Shown one piece after another: positions 24,621-36,161 of a DNA stretch of 64,000 bases. The position numbers and the translations under genes are program-made. The number at the start of each line of letters is the position of its first letter. Positions within the stretch are counted from its first letter, which is position 1. The stretch lies in the NCBI RefSeq assembly GCF_003171515.1, contig NC_089391.1, forward strand, positions 2,542,001-2,606,000, written 5' to 3'. Under the pieces are notes generated by a model, which saw nothing but the letters and a program-made list of their open reading frames with translations, made no database searches and had not been told where the DNA came from. The DNA is from Pyrenophora tritici-repentis. Lineage: Eukaryota; Ascomycota; Dothideomycetes; Pleosporales; Pleosporaceae.

Positions 24621-26471
24621 ATGGTGTCGTTCTCGTGCGAGGTATTTGAGCCCCATGTTTACCCAATCCCCACCAACGGGCCTCTTCCCTGGAGATGCAT
24701 GAGATGCTTACTACGACCGTCTAGGGCTGTGGAGACGTCCTTACGAAGAAGAAGCTCGACGGACACCGCAACCAATGCTATGGTGCGTCTTTTACATGCC
24801 TCGATTGCATGGTGCACTTCCCCGGAACGTCCTATAAATCTCATACGGTATGTCTTGAACGCCCTCGACCCATCCAAAGTAGTCGCACTTGGTGTACCAG
24901 CACCAAGCTGTAGTCGCTGTTTTTGCGCTGCACTTGCGCATTGCAATATCACCGTCGCTCTGTATCACTCGCTGATCGCCATGACGTAGGCCTGCATAAC
25001 AGAAGACCAGAAGTACCAGGGAAAACTCTACAAAGAGAAGAAGAAGCCCCAGAAAAGAGACAGTGCCTATCACGACAACTCGCAAGCACTTACGGCGCAG
25101 AATGCGCACGTCGAAGATGCGCGAGACGAAGACAATGCCGTGGCGGTTGTCGATGCCCCGCCTCGCGCGCCCACGCCTCCACCAGCGGCGCATTCCCTAG
25201 GATACTACGAACATGAGCAGGCTGCCATTGAGGCTCCCAATGTCTTTGACTTTCTCGACGCATCCGAGACGCCCAACGCGCCTAGAACAAAGTATCCAAT
25301 GGACGAATCGCGCATGCTCGAAGATAGCCAGCCGCCTGCGTACGAGCAGCAATACATGCCTACAATCGCAAACGTTATGCAGTTTCAGGTCGACGACGAG
25401 GAAAAATACGGCGCGCAGAATGGCTCCTACGGCCAAGGGCAAGTACGTCCGTCCCGAGAGCGATTTGATTCGTACACGACGCCTGCTTCCAAGCCAAAAC
25501 ACACCAGGACAAAGTCAGGCGATACCGATATCGAGACAACGACCAAGACGGACCGTAAACGTAAGCGTAACTCGCCTGCTGAACTCGATCTTTCGCTTGC
25601 TCGCGCCCAGGATGGAAGGGATGCCATCATGACTGACGCAACTCCGTCGCTTCACTCTGGTCTTACTGGAGGACTCCACAGAATGCTGGCACCTCCTGAA
25701 TTCCCGCCGTCGCCAGATGACTCTGGTGATTATGCAAACTCACCGCTGAGCCCCATGAAACGCGCTAAGCAGGGCGACACAAAAGCCCTCATCCGCGCAC
25801 AGCGAGAGTATGAGAAGGAACAACAGAAACAGCGAAAGGCAGATGTCAAGGCCCGCGAGAAGGCGGAGAAAAAGGAGAAGGATGCCAAAGAAAAGGAAAA
25901 GAAAGAAAAGAAGGAGAAGGAGGCAAAGGAGAAAGAAAAGAAAGAAAAGGAGAAGGAGAAGAAGGATAGGGGACGTGACCGTGACCGAAAAGAACGCAAG
26001 GCTACCACGGCCTTGGTGAAGATTAGACCTAAGAAGAAGAGAGAAGATTCGTCAACGGAGGTTCGCCGTATACGTCGCCGTCAATACTCATCTTCTGTAT
26101 CACCCGCACCGCTGGATCGCAAGGCCATCAAGGCCATCGAGTATAACCCCTCCACTTCAGACTCGGAACCAGATGGCGAAGGCCAGCTTATCGTACGCCC
26201 TAATGGGGATGTCGCACCTTTCGTGGCAGACCCTCGCGCGGAGCTGTTCATGTCCTTTGTCAACAAAGGGCCAGGTTCTGAGCGAGGTATAAGTGTCAAC
26301 AAGGCATTGAAACGCTTCCATCGTGAGCGAAATGAGCTTCCCGACCATGCGCCTTCCAAGGCTGATGAAGAGAAGGAACTCTGGAAGAATATGCGCCTCA
26401 AGAAGAACGATAGAGGCGAAATCGTCCTCTTCTTCGCTCCAGGCGAGGTTTCTCCATCAGAGGCTTCGTGA
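24621..26471 (+). CDS. LYAR-type C2HC zinc-finger nucleolar protein
   Basis: Three exons, join(24621..24641,24725..24847,24990..26471), encode 541 residues. The first 21-base exon (MVSFSCE) plus exon 2 rebuild the paired zinc finger: CEGCGDVLTKKKLDGHRNQC and GASFTCLDCMVHFPGTSYKSH, then TACITEDQKYQG. This is the conserved LYAR N-terminus. The remainder is low complexity: a Pro-rich part, a nuclear-type KRKRN patch, a nearly pure Lys/Glu helix at about 285-330, then a basic tail with SSS clusters. LYAR proteins act in the nucleolus in pre-rRNA processing and transcription; an extended acidic/Lys tail is typical of fungal members. Without splicing the diagnostic fingers are lost. Confidence 0.9.
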
Positions 26472-28421
26472 CTAGACGGGGAGGTCGACATCATCATTCG
26501 TATGCGTGCGTGGTCTTGTTCCGACCCGACGCCTAGCTAGGGATCAGACGACATGATGGATGTGTGAAAGTATGTGATGGAAAAGGAGACGTCGCAGTTT
26601 GGGGTACTCTGGTGGCCTTGTACGATACCACTTTCCCTCTGACTGCTCTTTCTCTTAGATGATACCCGACATCAAGTCAACAGTTTATTTCGGGTGGGCT
26701 CGGTGGGCATGTTCTTGTACATGTATTGTTTCGATTACGCTTGTATCTTCTAGATCGCATGTCTTTTTGTCAGCATATCCATTGCTGCTACGGCTGTATA
26801 CACTGTCTGCGTTGTTGTCTTTGGTATCTTTTGGCCAGACCACCTGCCCTAATACTCCATGGGCTGGACCCGCTCCGTCTTGGGCGTTGAATCCCTGAAT
26901 ACGAATAATGCCAGATGAGATTGCTTGACGACATTTCGACTCAATTGTGATTGGTTCCTGTGAATGAAGTGAGAGGTCCTAACAAATGGGTATACGGGAT
27001 GTTCGGACGCTAAGCTTACTGCGCATGTTCAAACTGTCATAGAGCCAGGTGTATGTCAACTTGTTATTGGGACACAATAGCAAAGCGAATGCGCAGAGCC
27101 GCAATCGCATGGGATTACAAGCAGCCAAAATAGTGAGGCTCGCTAGCTGGCTTTCAAATCGACATGGAGTGCATGCATGCCCAGGTGCTATTGAGTACTG
27201 CAGCTCTTAGCGCAGAGACAAAGCGCAGTAGGGCGTACCTCTTCTGCCGGCTGTGAGACGATCATGAATGCTTTGGTGCACAGCTACCAAGGCAGTCCGT
27301 CAGGCAGCTTCTCGCTTGGCGCTGGGTAGGGCACTGTTTCTTTCACTCAACTCAGCTAGAGGTTCGCACAACCCTGACTCCCCGGCATCTCTACTTACCT
27401 AAGTAGGTAACGAACCAGCGACAGTAGAACCAGAAGAGGAGACAGCCGCGTCGGCCATGAGCGCGTACAAACGACTACATCCCGCGCGGCAGTCGTTGGG
27501 AGTACGTACATAGTTTAGCGACGAGGCAGTACACAGTCCGACACGCCGAGTAAGTAACTAAAGCGGGTGGTCCACGTCTGGGGTCGGGAAAACGTAGCGC
27601 TACCTAACAAAAAACGTGGCACAAACCCGTTGCCCTTTTCTCCACTGTCTACGCCCGGCATGAGCGTTTCTCCAATACGTCGTCGAGACGTTGGCAAAAA
27701 GCAATTTGGGGGCAGGGGTAGAGGGGGGATACTAGGGCTTCCTTCACAGCCACAACCCGTCGACGGGGCGACACCTTCTGGAAGCCTGCCTTGCTGGTCA
27801 TGGTGTATCAAATCCCGCAAGTGCATCAAAATGCTGCATTGGCTCTGCATCGCTCTGCAGCGCCTGTCGTTCACGTCTCTTTTTTGATTTGACGACTAAT
27901 CAACCGTGTGCAGCGGGGGAGCTGCCCGGGGAGCACGGGTAACCAAGCTACCACAGATCAAGCTCACCGGGCGCCATACCACAGGCTGATGTACGGTCAG
28001 ATGGCACTGCCGACATCATACCTTCGACTCAGAGTTCGCCAGCGCTTACAGCCTACGGCCATGGGATGTGCACACTCTAGGGATTGACTAATAAAACGGC
28101 ACAACGTGATAAGGCCGTAGACGGCTACTCGTCCATTGCCCTGGTGGTCATTGGGGCAAGAGAGGGAGGCTCGTGCTGTCAGCCGCACCCTACACACTGC
28201 CCTACTACTCAAGAGAGGATATAACTTCCACGGCCTTTCAGCCTAAGGGCGTTTTTACACAGTCTTCTCGCTACGGTTCTTTGGTCCTCGATTGCCCAAA
28301 CAATTCGACCGCTTTCTTGCATGACACCCTCGGCAAAGGGGTGAGCCTTGCAGGTTTCCATCACCCGATCATTATTTCCTTAGCTATCCAGCCAGACTCA
28401 CAATAACCCTAACATCGAGAC
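26472..28421. other. Long intergenic region upstream of a zinc-cluster regulator
   Basis: Nearly 2 kb without a supported gene, the longest single-copy gap in the left half. It contains a perfect 6-bp inverted repeat with a 4-base loop at 27395-27410 (TTACCT/AGGTAA). A large upstream region is common for fungal transcription factor genes with long 5' leaders (inference). Confidence 0.5.
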
Positions 28422-30722
28422 ATGTCCTATCTGGAAAACGAAATCTCAATGACCGAAGGTTGGCAGGACCTTGTCGTCTGGGACGAGGAATTGTTGGATC
28501 CATTCTTCCAGGGCGCCACCAGCTACCTAAGTGCACAACAGAGCAGCTACACCTCGAGCTACCAGTTTTCGGACAGCTACACTTCTGAGCCGTCTTACCT
28601 AGTATCAGCGCCCCCTTCTGTTGCTGATGAACCCCCGTCACTGGAGTACTCAGCCCCGCCATCGATTCCTGACGAACAGTGCTTAAGTGGGCGAATGTAT
28701 GATACCTCGCTATCCTTCGACGCCCATTCCACTTCTCGCTCGCCTTTCCCAACCGGCAGCCATGACTTTGGGTCTTTTCGCATCTACAACAATAATCTCC
28801 TATCACCCCTGGAAAACTTCGACGATGTACCGATCCTAGACACACGTTACGATCGTATCCCTGAGACCTTCCCGTCATCAACAGGTTCTCTTGAAAGCGC
28901 AGCCGAGACGGTATTCAACCCTTATATAACAGGATCGTCTCACTCCTTCAGTGGCTTGGATGTGAGGGTTTCTGGTGTTTTCTCGAACCCTAGTGCCTGG
29001 GCGGATAGGCCACGCATCATCGAGCCAATTGACGAGAATGCTTCAAACAGTGCAGAAGTCGCGCCGATCACTATACCACAAAGTTTCTCGCAAAGTTACA
29101 ATCCAGCACCTTCATCTTATCGGCAATCGAATAGGGAGAGGGAGCTGCATAGCAGCAGCATGGCCATTACGATACCTGCCGGCGTACGTACGAACTACAA
29201 CAATCGAACATCACACTCGGAATCGACACGCAGAGTCCCTCCAATACTATCCGTCTCGCCCGGAGCTTTGCGCCCATCTCGCAGTGCCATGTCACCCAGA
29301 CACACCTCACGTCCCCGCCGCAAGACCTCCATACCATCACCCGCCTCCGATTCGTATGCATGGGTCGCCTACCAGCCAAACCCATTGACCAATAGGTTAG
29401 CGCCTACGAGCACCGAAGGCCTGGCTGGACGAGCGCTAAGGGGACGTAAGAAGGCTCTTACCGCTGAGCAGCGAAGTCACGCAGCATTAATGCGCATCGT
29501 CCGTGCTTGCTCCAACTGCCAAAGGCGTAAAGAAAAATGCGATCCTGGTACACCGTGTAAAGCTTGTGTTGAATACTATAAAGGAGATCTGGTAAACCAT
29601 CCTTGTCGGGACCATACACTTAGCGATTTATCTACGGCTTTCCTTTCTGACCGCCTCGGGTGGCATCCGACTGATCGACCCGTGGAGTCGTTCATTCCCG
29701 CTGGCAGTTTCGAAATATCCACAGACTTTACCTACACAGTTCCCTTGAACTTCGGCTTTGGCCCAAATTTCCCCGTCGCGGTTCACGCTATAAAGTTGAA
29801 GGGCAATCGCCGCCTAGTACACGAACACATCATCTACGCATGGCCGCCAGAAGTCCCCACCGGACACACACACAAGCATGCTGTTCTTCCAGCTGTACTG
29901 ACCGACGCTGCCCAGTTCCATCTGATGCAGACGTTGGATTCCCACTTATCGCTACTGGTGACACGCCACTTCCACGCTTTCCCGCTGTTCCGCTCACCTC
30001 TCAGGGTTTTGCGCGAGATATATGTATTTTCGTGTTCTATCCCAGCAAACTCCACACACTACCGCATACTCCATCAAGCACTCAAGCTTCTGGTACTGGT
30101 CCATGTCGGCGGCGACATCACGCTACCGTCCCCTTCAGAAAGTTCGGTGGTGAAGCAATTCATCAGCGACACGATGGATATACCTAAGGAAATCACCCCC
30201 ACACCTTGCTTCATCCGCGCCCAATTTGGTCGAATTATGCCCGACCTGGCCCTCAAGCTAATGAAGGATGTCCTATCATCACTGGAACAACTCTCCCTGA
30301 ACAAGGATTGTAGTGACTGGCCTATTGTCCTGGCCGTTCTTATCAGTATACTCATGACGGTAGAGTCTGTCCACTACCATGCTGCCAAGCTGCCTTACCA
30401 CAACCGATACGATATGCCACGACCCAGTGCCGAAGAGGACCTAAAGTTCGATGAACAAGGGGTAAAAGCCTTGCTGGACTTTTACAGCGCATGCTTCTCT
30501 GGATGCCACGCCAGGATCAGGCCAGACTGGGAAGGCGAGTCTGTGCAGTCGCACAACATTGGATCCCCTGAAGCCAAATTCATTGAAGGCTTGCGGTCAA
30601 CCATAAAAATGGCCGATAATGCGGGCTATCTGGCTCAGAAAGCGAATGAGACCAGAGAAGGTGATGACATGGGCTACTTTTTCGATCGATTGGTTGCGCG
30701 TCTATTGAGCTCAAAACTGTAA
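28422..30722 (+). CDS. Zinc-cluster-like transcription regulator, uncharacterised
   Basis: An uninterrupted 766-codon frame. The first 330 residues are Ser/Thr/Pro/Tyr-rich and disordered. At about 363-394 lies a Cys-rich motif CSNCQRRKEKCDPGTPCKAC plus a later Cys, spaced C-x2-C-x6-C-x5-C-x2-C-x11-C. The first half is a standard Zn2Cys6 helix (basic RRKEK), but the last loop is longer than usual. It is preceded by a basic patch (LRGRKKAL) that may be an NLS. The C-terminal 350 residues are helical and lack an obvious fungal_trans signature. Such central-domain zinc-cluster proteins are frequent in Pezizomycotina and mostly unstudied. Role: nuclear DNA-binding regulator (inference). Confidence 0.82.
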   Translation: MSYLENEISMTEGWQDLVVWDEELLDPFFQGATSYLSAQQSSYTSSYQFSDSYTSEPSYLVSAPPSVADEPPSLEYSAPPSIPDEQCLSGRMYDTSLSFDAHSTSRSPFPTGSHDFGSFRIYNNNLLSPLENFDDVPILDTRYDRIPETFPSSTGSLESAAETVFNPYITGSSHSFSGLDVRVSGVFSNPSAWADRPRIIEPIDENASNSAEVAPITIPQSFSQSYNPAPSSYRQSNRERELHSSSMAITIPAGVRTNYNNRTSHSESTRRVPPILSVSPGALRPSRSAMSPRHTSRPRRKTSIPSPASDSYAWVAYQPNPLTNRLAPTSTEGLAGRALRGRKKALTAEQRSHAALMRIVRACSNCQRRKEKCDPGTPCKACVEYYKGDLVNHPCRDHTLSDLSTAFLSDRLGWHPTDRPVESFIPAGSFEISTDFTYTVPLNFGFGPNFPVAVHAIKLKGNRRLVHEHIIYAWPPEVPTGHTHKHAVLPAVLTDAAQFHLMQTLDSHLSLLVTRHFHAFPLFRSPLRVLREIYVFSCSIPANSTHYRILHQALKLLVLVHVGGDITLPSPSESSVVKQFISDTMDIPKEITPTPCFIRAQFGRIMPDLALKLMKDVLSSLEQLSLNKDCSDWPIVLAVLISILMTVESVHYHAAKLPYHNRYDMPRPSAEEDLKFDEQGVKALLDFYSACFSGCHARIRPDWEGESVQSHNIGSPEAKFIEGLRSTIKMADNAGYLAQKANETREGDDMGYFFDRLVARLLSSKL

Positions 30723-31065
30723 AATCAGTTATTCTGTTTCATCTCTTAACCATGCTCGATGCCCGCTTTCTGAAGCTGGTCTACGGAGACTGTTCATATT
30801 TACTTGGCGTTAGTAAAGGTTGCGATACCCCTTTTGAAAATTTCCTGCAGGAGCATTTCATTGTGATAAAGATCCAATAGCTTTCATGACGAGACGGTCT
30901 CTTCACGATAGCATGGGTGTTTGGGTGTACTCATGATCGTTTCGTTTCTTTGGATCGTATGTTAGTGTAACCATAGCGTCCGCCATACAAGACCGTTTTT
31001 CCATCATATGCCTTTGGCTGATAACCCTTGCATGCGTATATTCAGCTTCTTAAATTGTGAAGCCC
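30723..31065. other. Intergenic between convergent genes
   Basis: About 340 bases between two convergent stop codons; expected to be 3' UTRs. No gene seen. Confidence 0.5.
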
Positions 31066-31805
31066 TTATGATTTTGTCCCAAACAGCATGTTCGACATGC
31101 ACACAACAAACCACTTCAGGACCATCCATAAGCCAATACACCCTAATCCCATTATGGCAACCATAACCACGATGACACGTCCACGCATCTCTAGGGCATC
31201 TCCAATCTCCAGCTTAGCCACCTGTCTAATCTTCCTATGCAAATGCCAGGACTTCTTCTTCTTGGTCTGGCCCTGGCCTTGACCATCTTGCCTGGGCCCT
31301 ATGGCGTCATGGGGCTCTACATGCCCAATTGTGCCTCTTCGACCCCAAGTAGAGTCATCAGGGTCTTGGTAGGGCTCCGGGTCGAGCCAGCTTGAAGGAG
31401 TAAGGTAGGCGAGGAGGGAGAAGCCCGATGAACGCTGTGCCTCTGTGCGACGCGCGCGGTTGCGATAGTTTACGAGAAACAGCGAAATGAGGAAGGATAT
31501 AAAAAAGATGGGTGTGAGAATAATCTTCAAAGGTGTGTTAGTACACGGGTGCTGGCCATGGAAAGCTGGGAGATGCGACGTACTCGTTTCACAAGGGGCT
31601 CCTGCTCATCGTTGGCGTTCACGTCATTTGTGGGAGAGGATGGCAGCGAGGGTATGGGTGTAGTCGCAAGTTGCTCAAATGGATCGGGCTTCTTCTTATG
31701 CCGTCGCTTTCTGGGTTCTGGTTTTGCTTGCACAGGTGGTGACGGCGGTGGACTGGGTGGCAGATGCTGTCTTTGGTGGTATTCGTGTGCGCTCGCTGTA
31801 GACAT
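31066..31805 (-). CDS. Hypothetical two-TM membrane protein
   Basis: Two exons, complement(join(31066..31524,31584..31805)), encode 226 residues. The N-terminal 74 residues are Pro-rich and basic (PPSPPPSPPVQAKPEPRKRR). The intron join leads straight into a first membrane segment IILTPIFFISFLISLFLV. A hydrophilic loop of about 90 residues with Gln/Gly and KKKK follows, then a second TM near residues 192-215 (VIVVMVAIMGLGCIGLWMVL). No domain recognised. Both TMs plus basic flanks suggest an endomembrane or plasma membrane hairpin protein. Confidence 0.72.
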
Positions 31806-32815
31806 GCTTACAGCTCGAGTAATTCAAAAGAAGATGTGTCGGTTCAGTATAGCCCACAGTCCATATATAGAATGCTAAGCGTGGAAGGGTAAGGCGGTAG
31901 ATCCTTTGGCTACGTAAGGTCTCGCAGCGCTGCAGTGACAGCTTTGAGCTTGCGGCTTAGGGCGGAACGGTGACGCAGTGTGCCCACCACATTGTCTGTA
32001 GGGCTGCTAGTCTTAGGCGTTCACCCACATTCCACACTCTACCATATAGCTCCAACAATATGTTGGCTCAGCTTGGGAGCAAGACCCATTCCGAACTCCG
32101 ATCGAGGCTTACCGATTACGGGAGGAAACGGAGCACATGAGGAAAATGCTCGACGATAGTTTCGAGCAGGGTAGATGGGGCGTAGGTATATGTACCGGTA
32201 CGCGGAGGTCGGGATACAGGGCCATCGCGGACTCCGGCCCTGGCTTCAAGAGAGCTGTTCCATCCGCAATCTCCATGCGTGGGGATCGACATAGCCTCGC
32301 ACTAACCGCTCTTCGCACCCTAAACCATTCGCATGCGATCCGACAGCTCGTATCCCTGACCACAAAGGGAACGGCGATTAGAACAAATCCGATCCGCCCG
32401 AATGCTCCGCGAGAGCCGGTCTTTTCCAAAACATTGCTGCCTGGTTCATGCCCGCTATAAGGCTTTAGTCCACCTAGTGGTCACTCTTTACACGCGTTAA
32501 CGTGCGGCATTATTCAGCTTCCTTTGCTGACCTAACACAAGAGTTTAGCGGACGAAAGCGGCGTCCGACTCTCCTCGACCTGCTCTGAAACTGCATCATC
32601 GATCGAGAGCTCTCACCACACGTCTGTTTCTACTATTGTCTTTTATTCCACTTTTATCCCATCAGCTAGGCTCGGGTTACTGGAGAAGTGCGTTCCGGAC
32701 GACTTATATATCAGCAGACAGTCGTGGGCCGAAGGGTTTGGCGTTCTGCTAGTCCGGACGAATTCGTCGCAAGAGCCTGGGACCAATCTGTGTGAGTGGG
32801 ACACACTCTCTCGAT
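31806..32815. other. Intergenic, divergent promoters
   Basis: About 1 kb between the membrane protein gene and the second zinc-cluster gene. No convincing coding region. ORFs of 60-120 codons on both strands look random. Its right end is the promoter and leader of the regulator. Confidence 0.5.
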
Positions 32816-35467
32816 ATGCCCAAGGAGGAGACGCTGCCCACACGCAAAAAGATGCGTAAGGGTACGCATAGCTGCTTTGAGTGTACGTGAACACAATCTT
32901 AGTTCCCATCTGGTACTTTTCTCGCTCCATCTGTTTCAACATCTCCACTACCACAATCCATACGTGCATCATCGCTACATCCCCTTTCATCTTTTCTATA
33001 CTCATACTTCTTACTCAAATTCTTATGAGCCTCTCTAATCGAGTATAGGTCGTCGACGCAAGATCCGATGCATATTCCAACCCGATAACCCGGACGTTTG
33101 CTCGGAATGTTTTGCGCGTGGCAGCAGGTGCATCGATCAAGAGCACGCCAATCCAGAAGTCATTGTTGATCATCGAAAAAATCTCCGAGAGAGGGTGTCA
33201 AGGCTGGAGGCTCTTGTAGACACCCTACTCGAGGATAAAACAGTCAAGTCAGAAAGTCGCAGTCAGAGTCAAAGCTTAGCGGACACATCATCACCAAGGC
33301 CGAATAACGTGTACACCAAAGACACCTTTCCGCCTACTCCGCTCTCAACAGAATCCTCATCCAACATCTTCCAGCTATCGAACAATCAGCGTGCAGCACC
33401 TGACAGGGGCCATCATGTGCCTATTCTCTCCGCTTTCGAAGACGCGGTAAGCTGATCTGTTACTTTTTTGGAAAGTCTCATGCTTATTTTTCGTAGCTGA
33501 ATGACGCCGAGGCACAAGCCAAAGCTCGCGATGATCCTCGGCAGAAGTTAACGACACCAAAACCTGGTCCGGCACCTGATGAGAGATATACGATAGAGAG
33601 CAGACATGATGGCGATATTGCGGTCGGCAATACGATCGCGCATTCTGCAAAGAGAGAAAAGGCTAAACAGGGGCTAATCGCGATGTTACCACCTTTTGAC
33701 CAACTTACTAAGATCTTGAATTCTAACAGTGAATGGTGGCAAACATGGCGACGAAAGTGCAGTGGTACATCCGGAACTGAGCAGAGCCTACCTCGGTTTG
33801 CTGCACACGCTCTGACTACCGGGAACATCGGAGCTATTGCTACTGTTGTCTTGGCTGTCGGCATATCATCGTCAGACGACTATGATGACGCCGAACGGTA
33901 CTTTGAGGCCGTTGACAGATGGTTTCTATCTGATGATGAGTATGCTGCAAGTCTAGAGGGTATAGAGTGTCTCATTTTGAAATCAAAATGGTACGCAGAC
34001 GTTGGGCAACCACGACGAGCATGGATCGCGTACCGCAAGGGCTTGATGTACGCCCAGCTCATGGTAAGCTACAATATCTCCAGTCAATCATATATGATGC
34101 CTGACACCTTCCAGGGTCTTCACCGTAAACGGACATCCTCTGCAGCCCACGAAAGTATATGGTGGTCCCTGTACCACGGAGATCGTTTCCTGTCTCTTCT
34201 ACTAGGCCTTCCGTATGGAATCAGCGATGCGCATTGCGACCTGACGATGCCGGAGCTTAGCGAGGCTCCATACATCCATCCTATGGTTGCCATGACCAAA
34301 CTCTCACAGCTTGCTGGCAAGGTTATCGACCGCAATCAAGGTGTAGCTGAGCAGTCTTTCGCTTGGGCCTTACAACTTGACCAGGAACTTGAGGACTTGT
34401 GGAAACGGCTTGATCCCGTGTGGATCGACTACACCGAGCTACTAGCCGACGCTAAGGCAAATGCCGCTGAGCTGCGAGAAAGAATCATGGGCCAGATGGT
34501 CTTTCATCAGATCCGGGTGTACTTGCACCTGCCGTTCATGCTGAAGTCGGCGTTAAATTCGCGCTTCTCCTACTCGCGAATAGCGTGTCTGAACGGCTCA
34601 CGAGAAGTACTGCGGCTTTATCAGTCGCTCCGGACTGGCACTGTCGAGCCACTTTATGAATGCAAAGCCATCGACTTCATCGGCTTCACTGCCGCTGTAC
34701 TCCTACTACTTGGCCTGCTCAACACCACCATGCCCCCACAACCTTCAGCAATACCTAGTGCCAAAGACATTGAAGAAGACGTACGTCTGATCGAAATCAG
34801 CATCGACATTTTCCGTCGCGCATCCAGTGAGAAAGGAGGCAGAGTCGCCGCCCAATCCGCCCAGGTGCTAGAGAAGATGATGGGAAAGTTCAAGGGCACA
34901 ACCGACGATTGCGACAATTCTCACGAGCAATCCGACTTCGTCATTCCATACTTTGGCACCGTTTCAATCAAGAGAGGTGGACAGGTCATCAAGAAACCTC
35001 CAAGTCCCCCATCATCAGCCTCGCCCTGCATGCTAAGCTCAAGATCGCCAGCGAATTCTCAGCAGTACACACCCAGCAGCTCGGAAATGTTCTCCCGCGC
35101 TACACAGTCGCTCAACGTAACGCCCAAGACGTCTATATCTGCCGGCACAGGCACAACGGCTTTTAATCTCGCCGAGCCCTCGCCCTTTGTCTCGTACGAT
35201 GGCTTCTACAATTGGAACAACCTGAGTGGAGACGAACACTCGACACCGAGTAATGCGGGCTTTAGCGCGCAGGTCAATGATGACAGCATGAACAACTTTT
35301 CGTGGCAGCATATGCCCATGGACATTGATCAGGATTGGTCTTGGTTCCTGAATGATGCACAGACGACGCAGAGTATGGGTGGCGCAGCTGGCACGGCTGG
35401 CGGTCCGGCCCCTACTGGGGTGCCACTGGATGTGTTTAATGCCTCTGGATTCACTGGCTTTGGCTAA
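32816..35467 (+). CDS. Zn2Cys6 fungal transcription factor with fungal_trans-like domain
   Basis: Four exons, join(32816..32882,33049..33446,33497..34063,34115..35467), give 794 residues. The first intron splits the DNA-binding domain: cysteines at 20, 23, 30, 40, 43 and 50 (CFECRRRKIRC...CSECFARGSRC), spacing 2-6-9-2-6. A short linker and coiled-coil segment (NLRERVSRLEALVDTLLE) follow for dimerisation. The middle region carries the fungal_trans pattern (AWIAYRKGLMYAQLMGLHRK, then WWSLYHGDRFLSLLLGLPY). The third intron is 51 bases, in phase and without stop, so it may also be read through; removal restores AQLMGLHRK. The C-terminus is Ser/Asn/Gly-rich, as in activation domains. The stop lies 48 bases before a retrotransposon. 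Confidence 0.88.
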
Positions 35468-35493
35468 AGGATGTCACGATGCGACGAGTGTGC

Positions 35494-35515
35494 ATATATA
35501 TATATATATATATAT
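35494..35515. repeat. AT dinucleotide microsatellite, left half
   Basis: Eleven AT units end exactly at the left LTR of the copia element. The same repeat continues on the far side of the element, so the insertion split one TA tract. Confidence 0.9.
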
Positions 35516-35707
35516 TGTCGGATCGTGAGTATCGGTAGAGACGTCGGCTGCTGGACACTTCGGCCCGACTTCGGCCCACCTTGCGCAAGAGCTTAGGTAT
35601 ACCTTCGTAGCACCTATGTTCGTAGATATCAATTAGAACCACCGAACAGAATGCATTCCTAGTTATCGTTATTTCCCTTTACGCACTTAGTGCAAAGCCA
35701 ACCAACA
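35516..35707 (+). repeat. 5' LTR of copia copy 1
   Basis: 192 bp starting TG and ending CA, identical to the 3' copy. The sequence directly downstream (CTGATCAGTGATTGC) is where a primer-binding site would lie; I could not match it to a tRNA. Confidence 0.93.
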
Positions 35708-35935
35708 CTGATCAGTGATTGCTTGAGGCGATCACAGACAGCAAGGAAGAAGAGACAGACCGCATCTTTGACAGCCTCCCTAACGCACGACGTTATACTC
35801 CTGAGAGAAGATTCTGTGCTAAGAACAGAGCGAGGCAGAGATAACGCATAGCGATCAAAACCTCCCTCTAAGCTGCTAATCCAGGCCGAAGCTCGATTAC
35901 AGCGCGTCAGCAACGCACAAAGACACACTGTTGAA

Positions 35936-36060
35936 ATCCCGACGCGAGAAGTCTTGGGACGACTACAGCACGTCAGCAGCGCAGAGCGACAGACTATTGA
36001 TATCCCGACGCGAGAAGTCTCGGGACGACTATAGTGCGTCAGCAACGCGTAGCGATTCCG
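35936..36060 (+). repeat. Direct tandem repeat in the copy 1 leader
   Basis: Two adjacent units of about 65 bp (core CCCGACGCGAGAAGTCT, then GGGACGACTA and CGTCAGCA) sit between the 5' LTR and the ORF, with a partial third unit before them near 35900. Copy 2 has only the single remnant. Confidence 0.7.
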
Positions 36061-36161
36061 TACGAGCGTCCCCGGACGATCCTATCACGTACAACCACAA
36101 GCGCTGGAACCGACCAACCAGCTAGACAAGACAAGGCAACGCGTCAATATACACCGGCACG

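Noticed and set aside
25855..25975. Lys/Glu-rich tract as a simple-sequence repeat or mobile insertion
   Set aside because: It is in frame, coded by mixed AAG/AAA/GAG codons and typical of LYAR-like tails, so I treat it as protein sequence.
27567..27887. 106-codon ORF in the long gap before the first regulator
   Set aside because: An equally long ORF lies antisense to it and neither shows motifs; high GC alone explains both.
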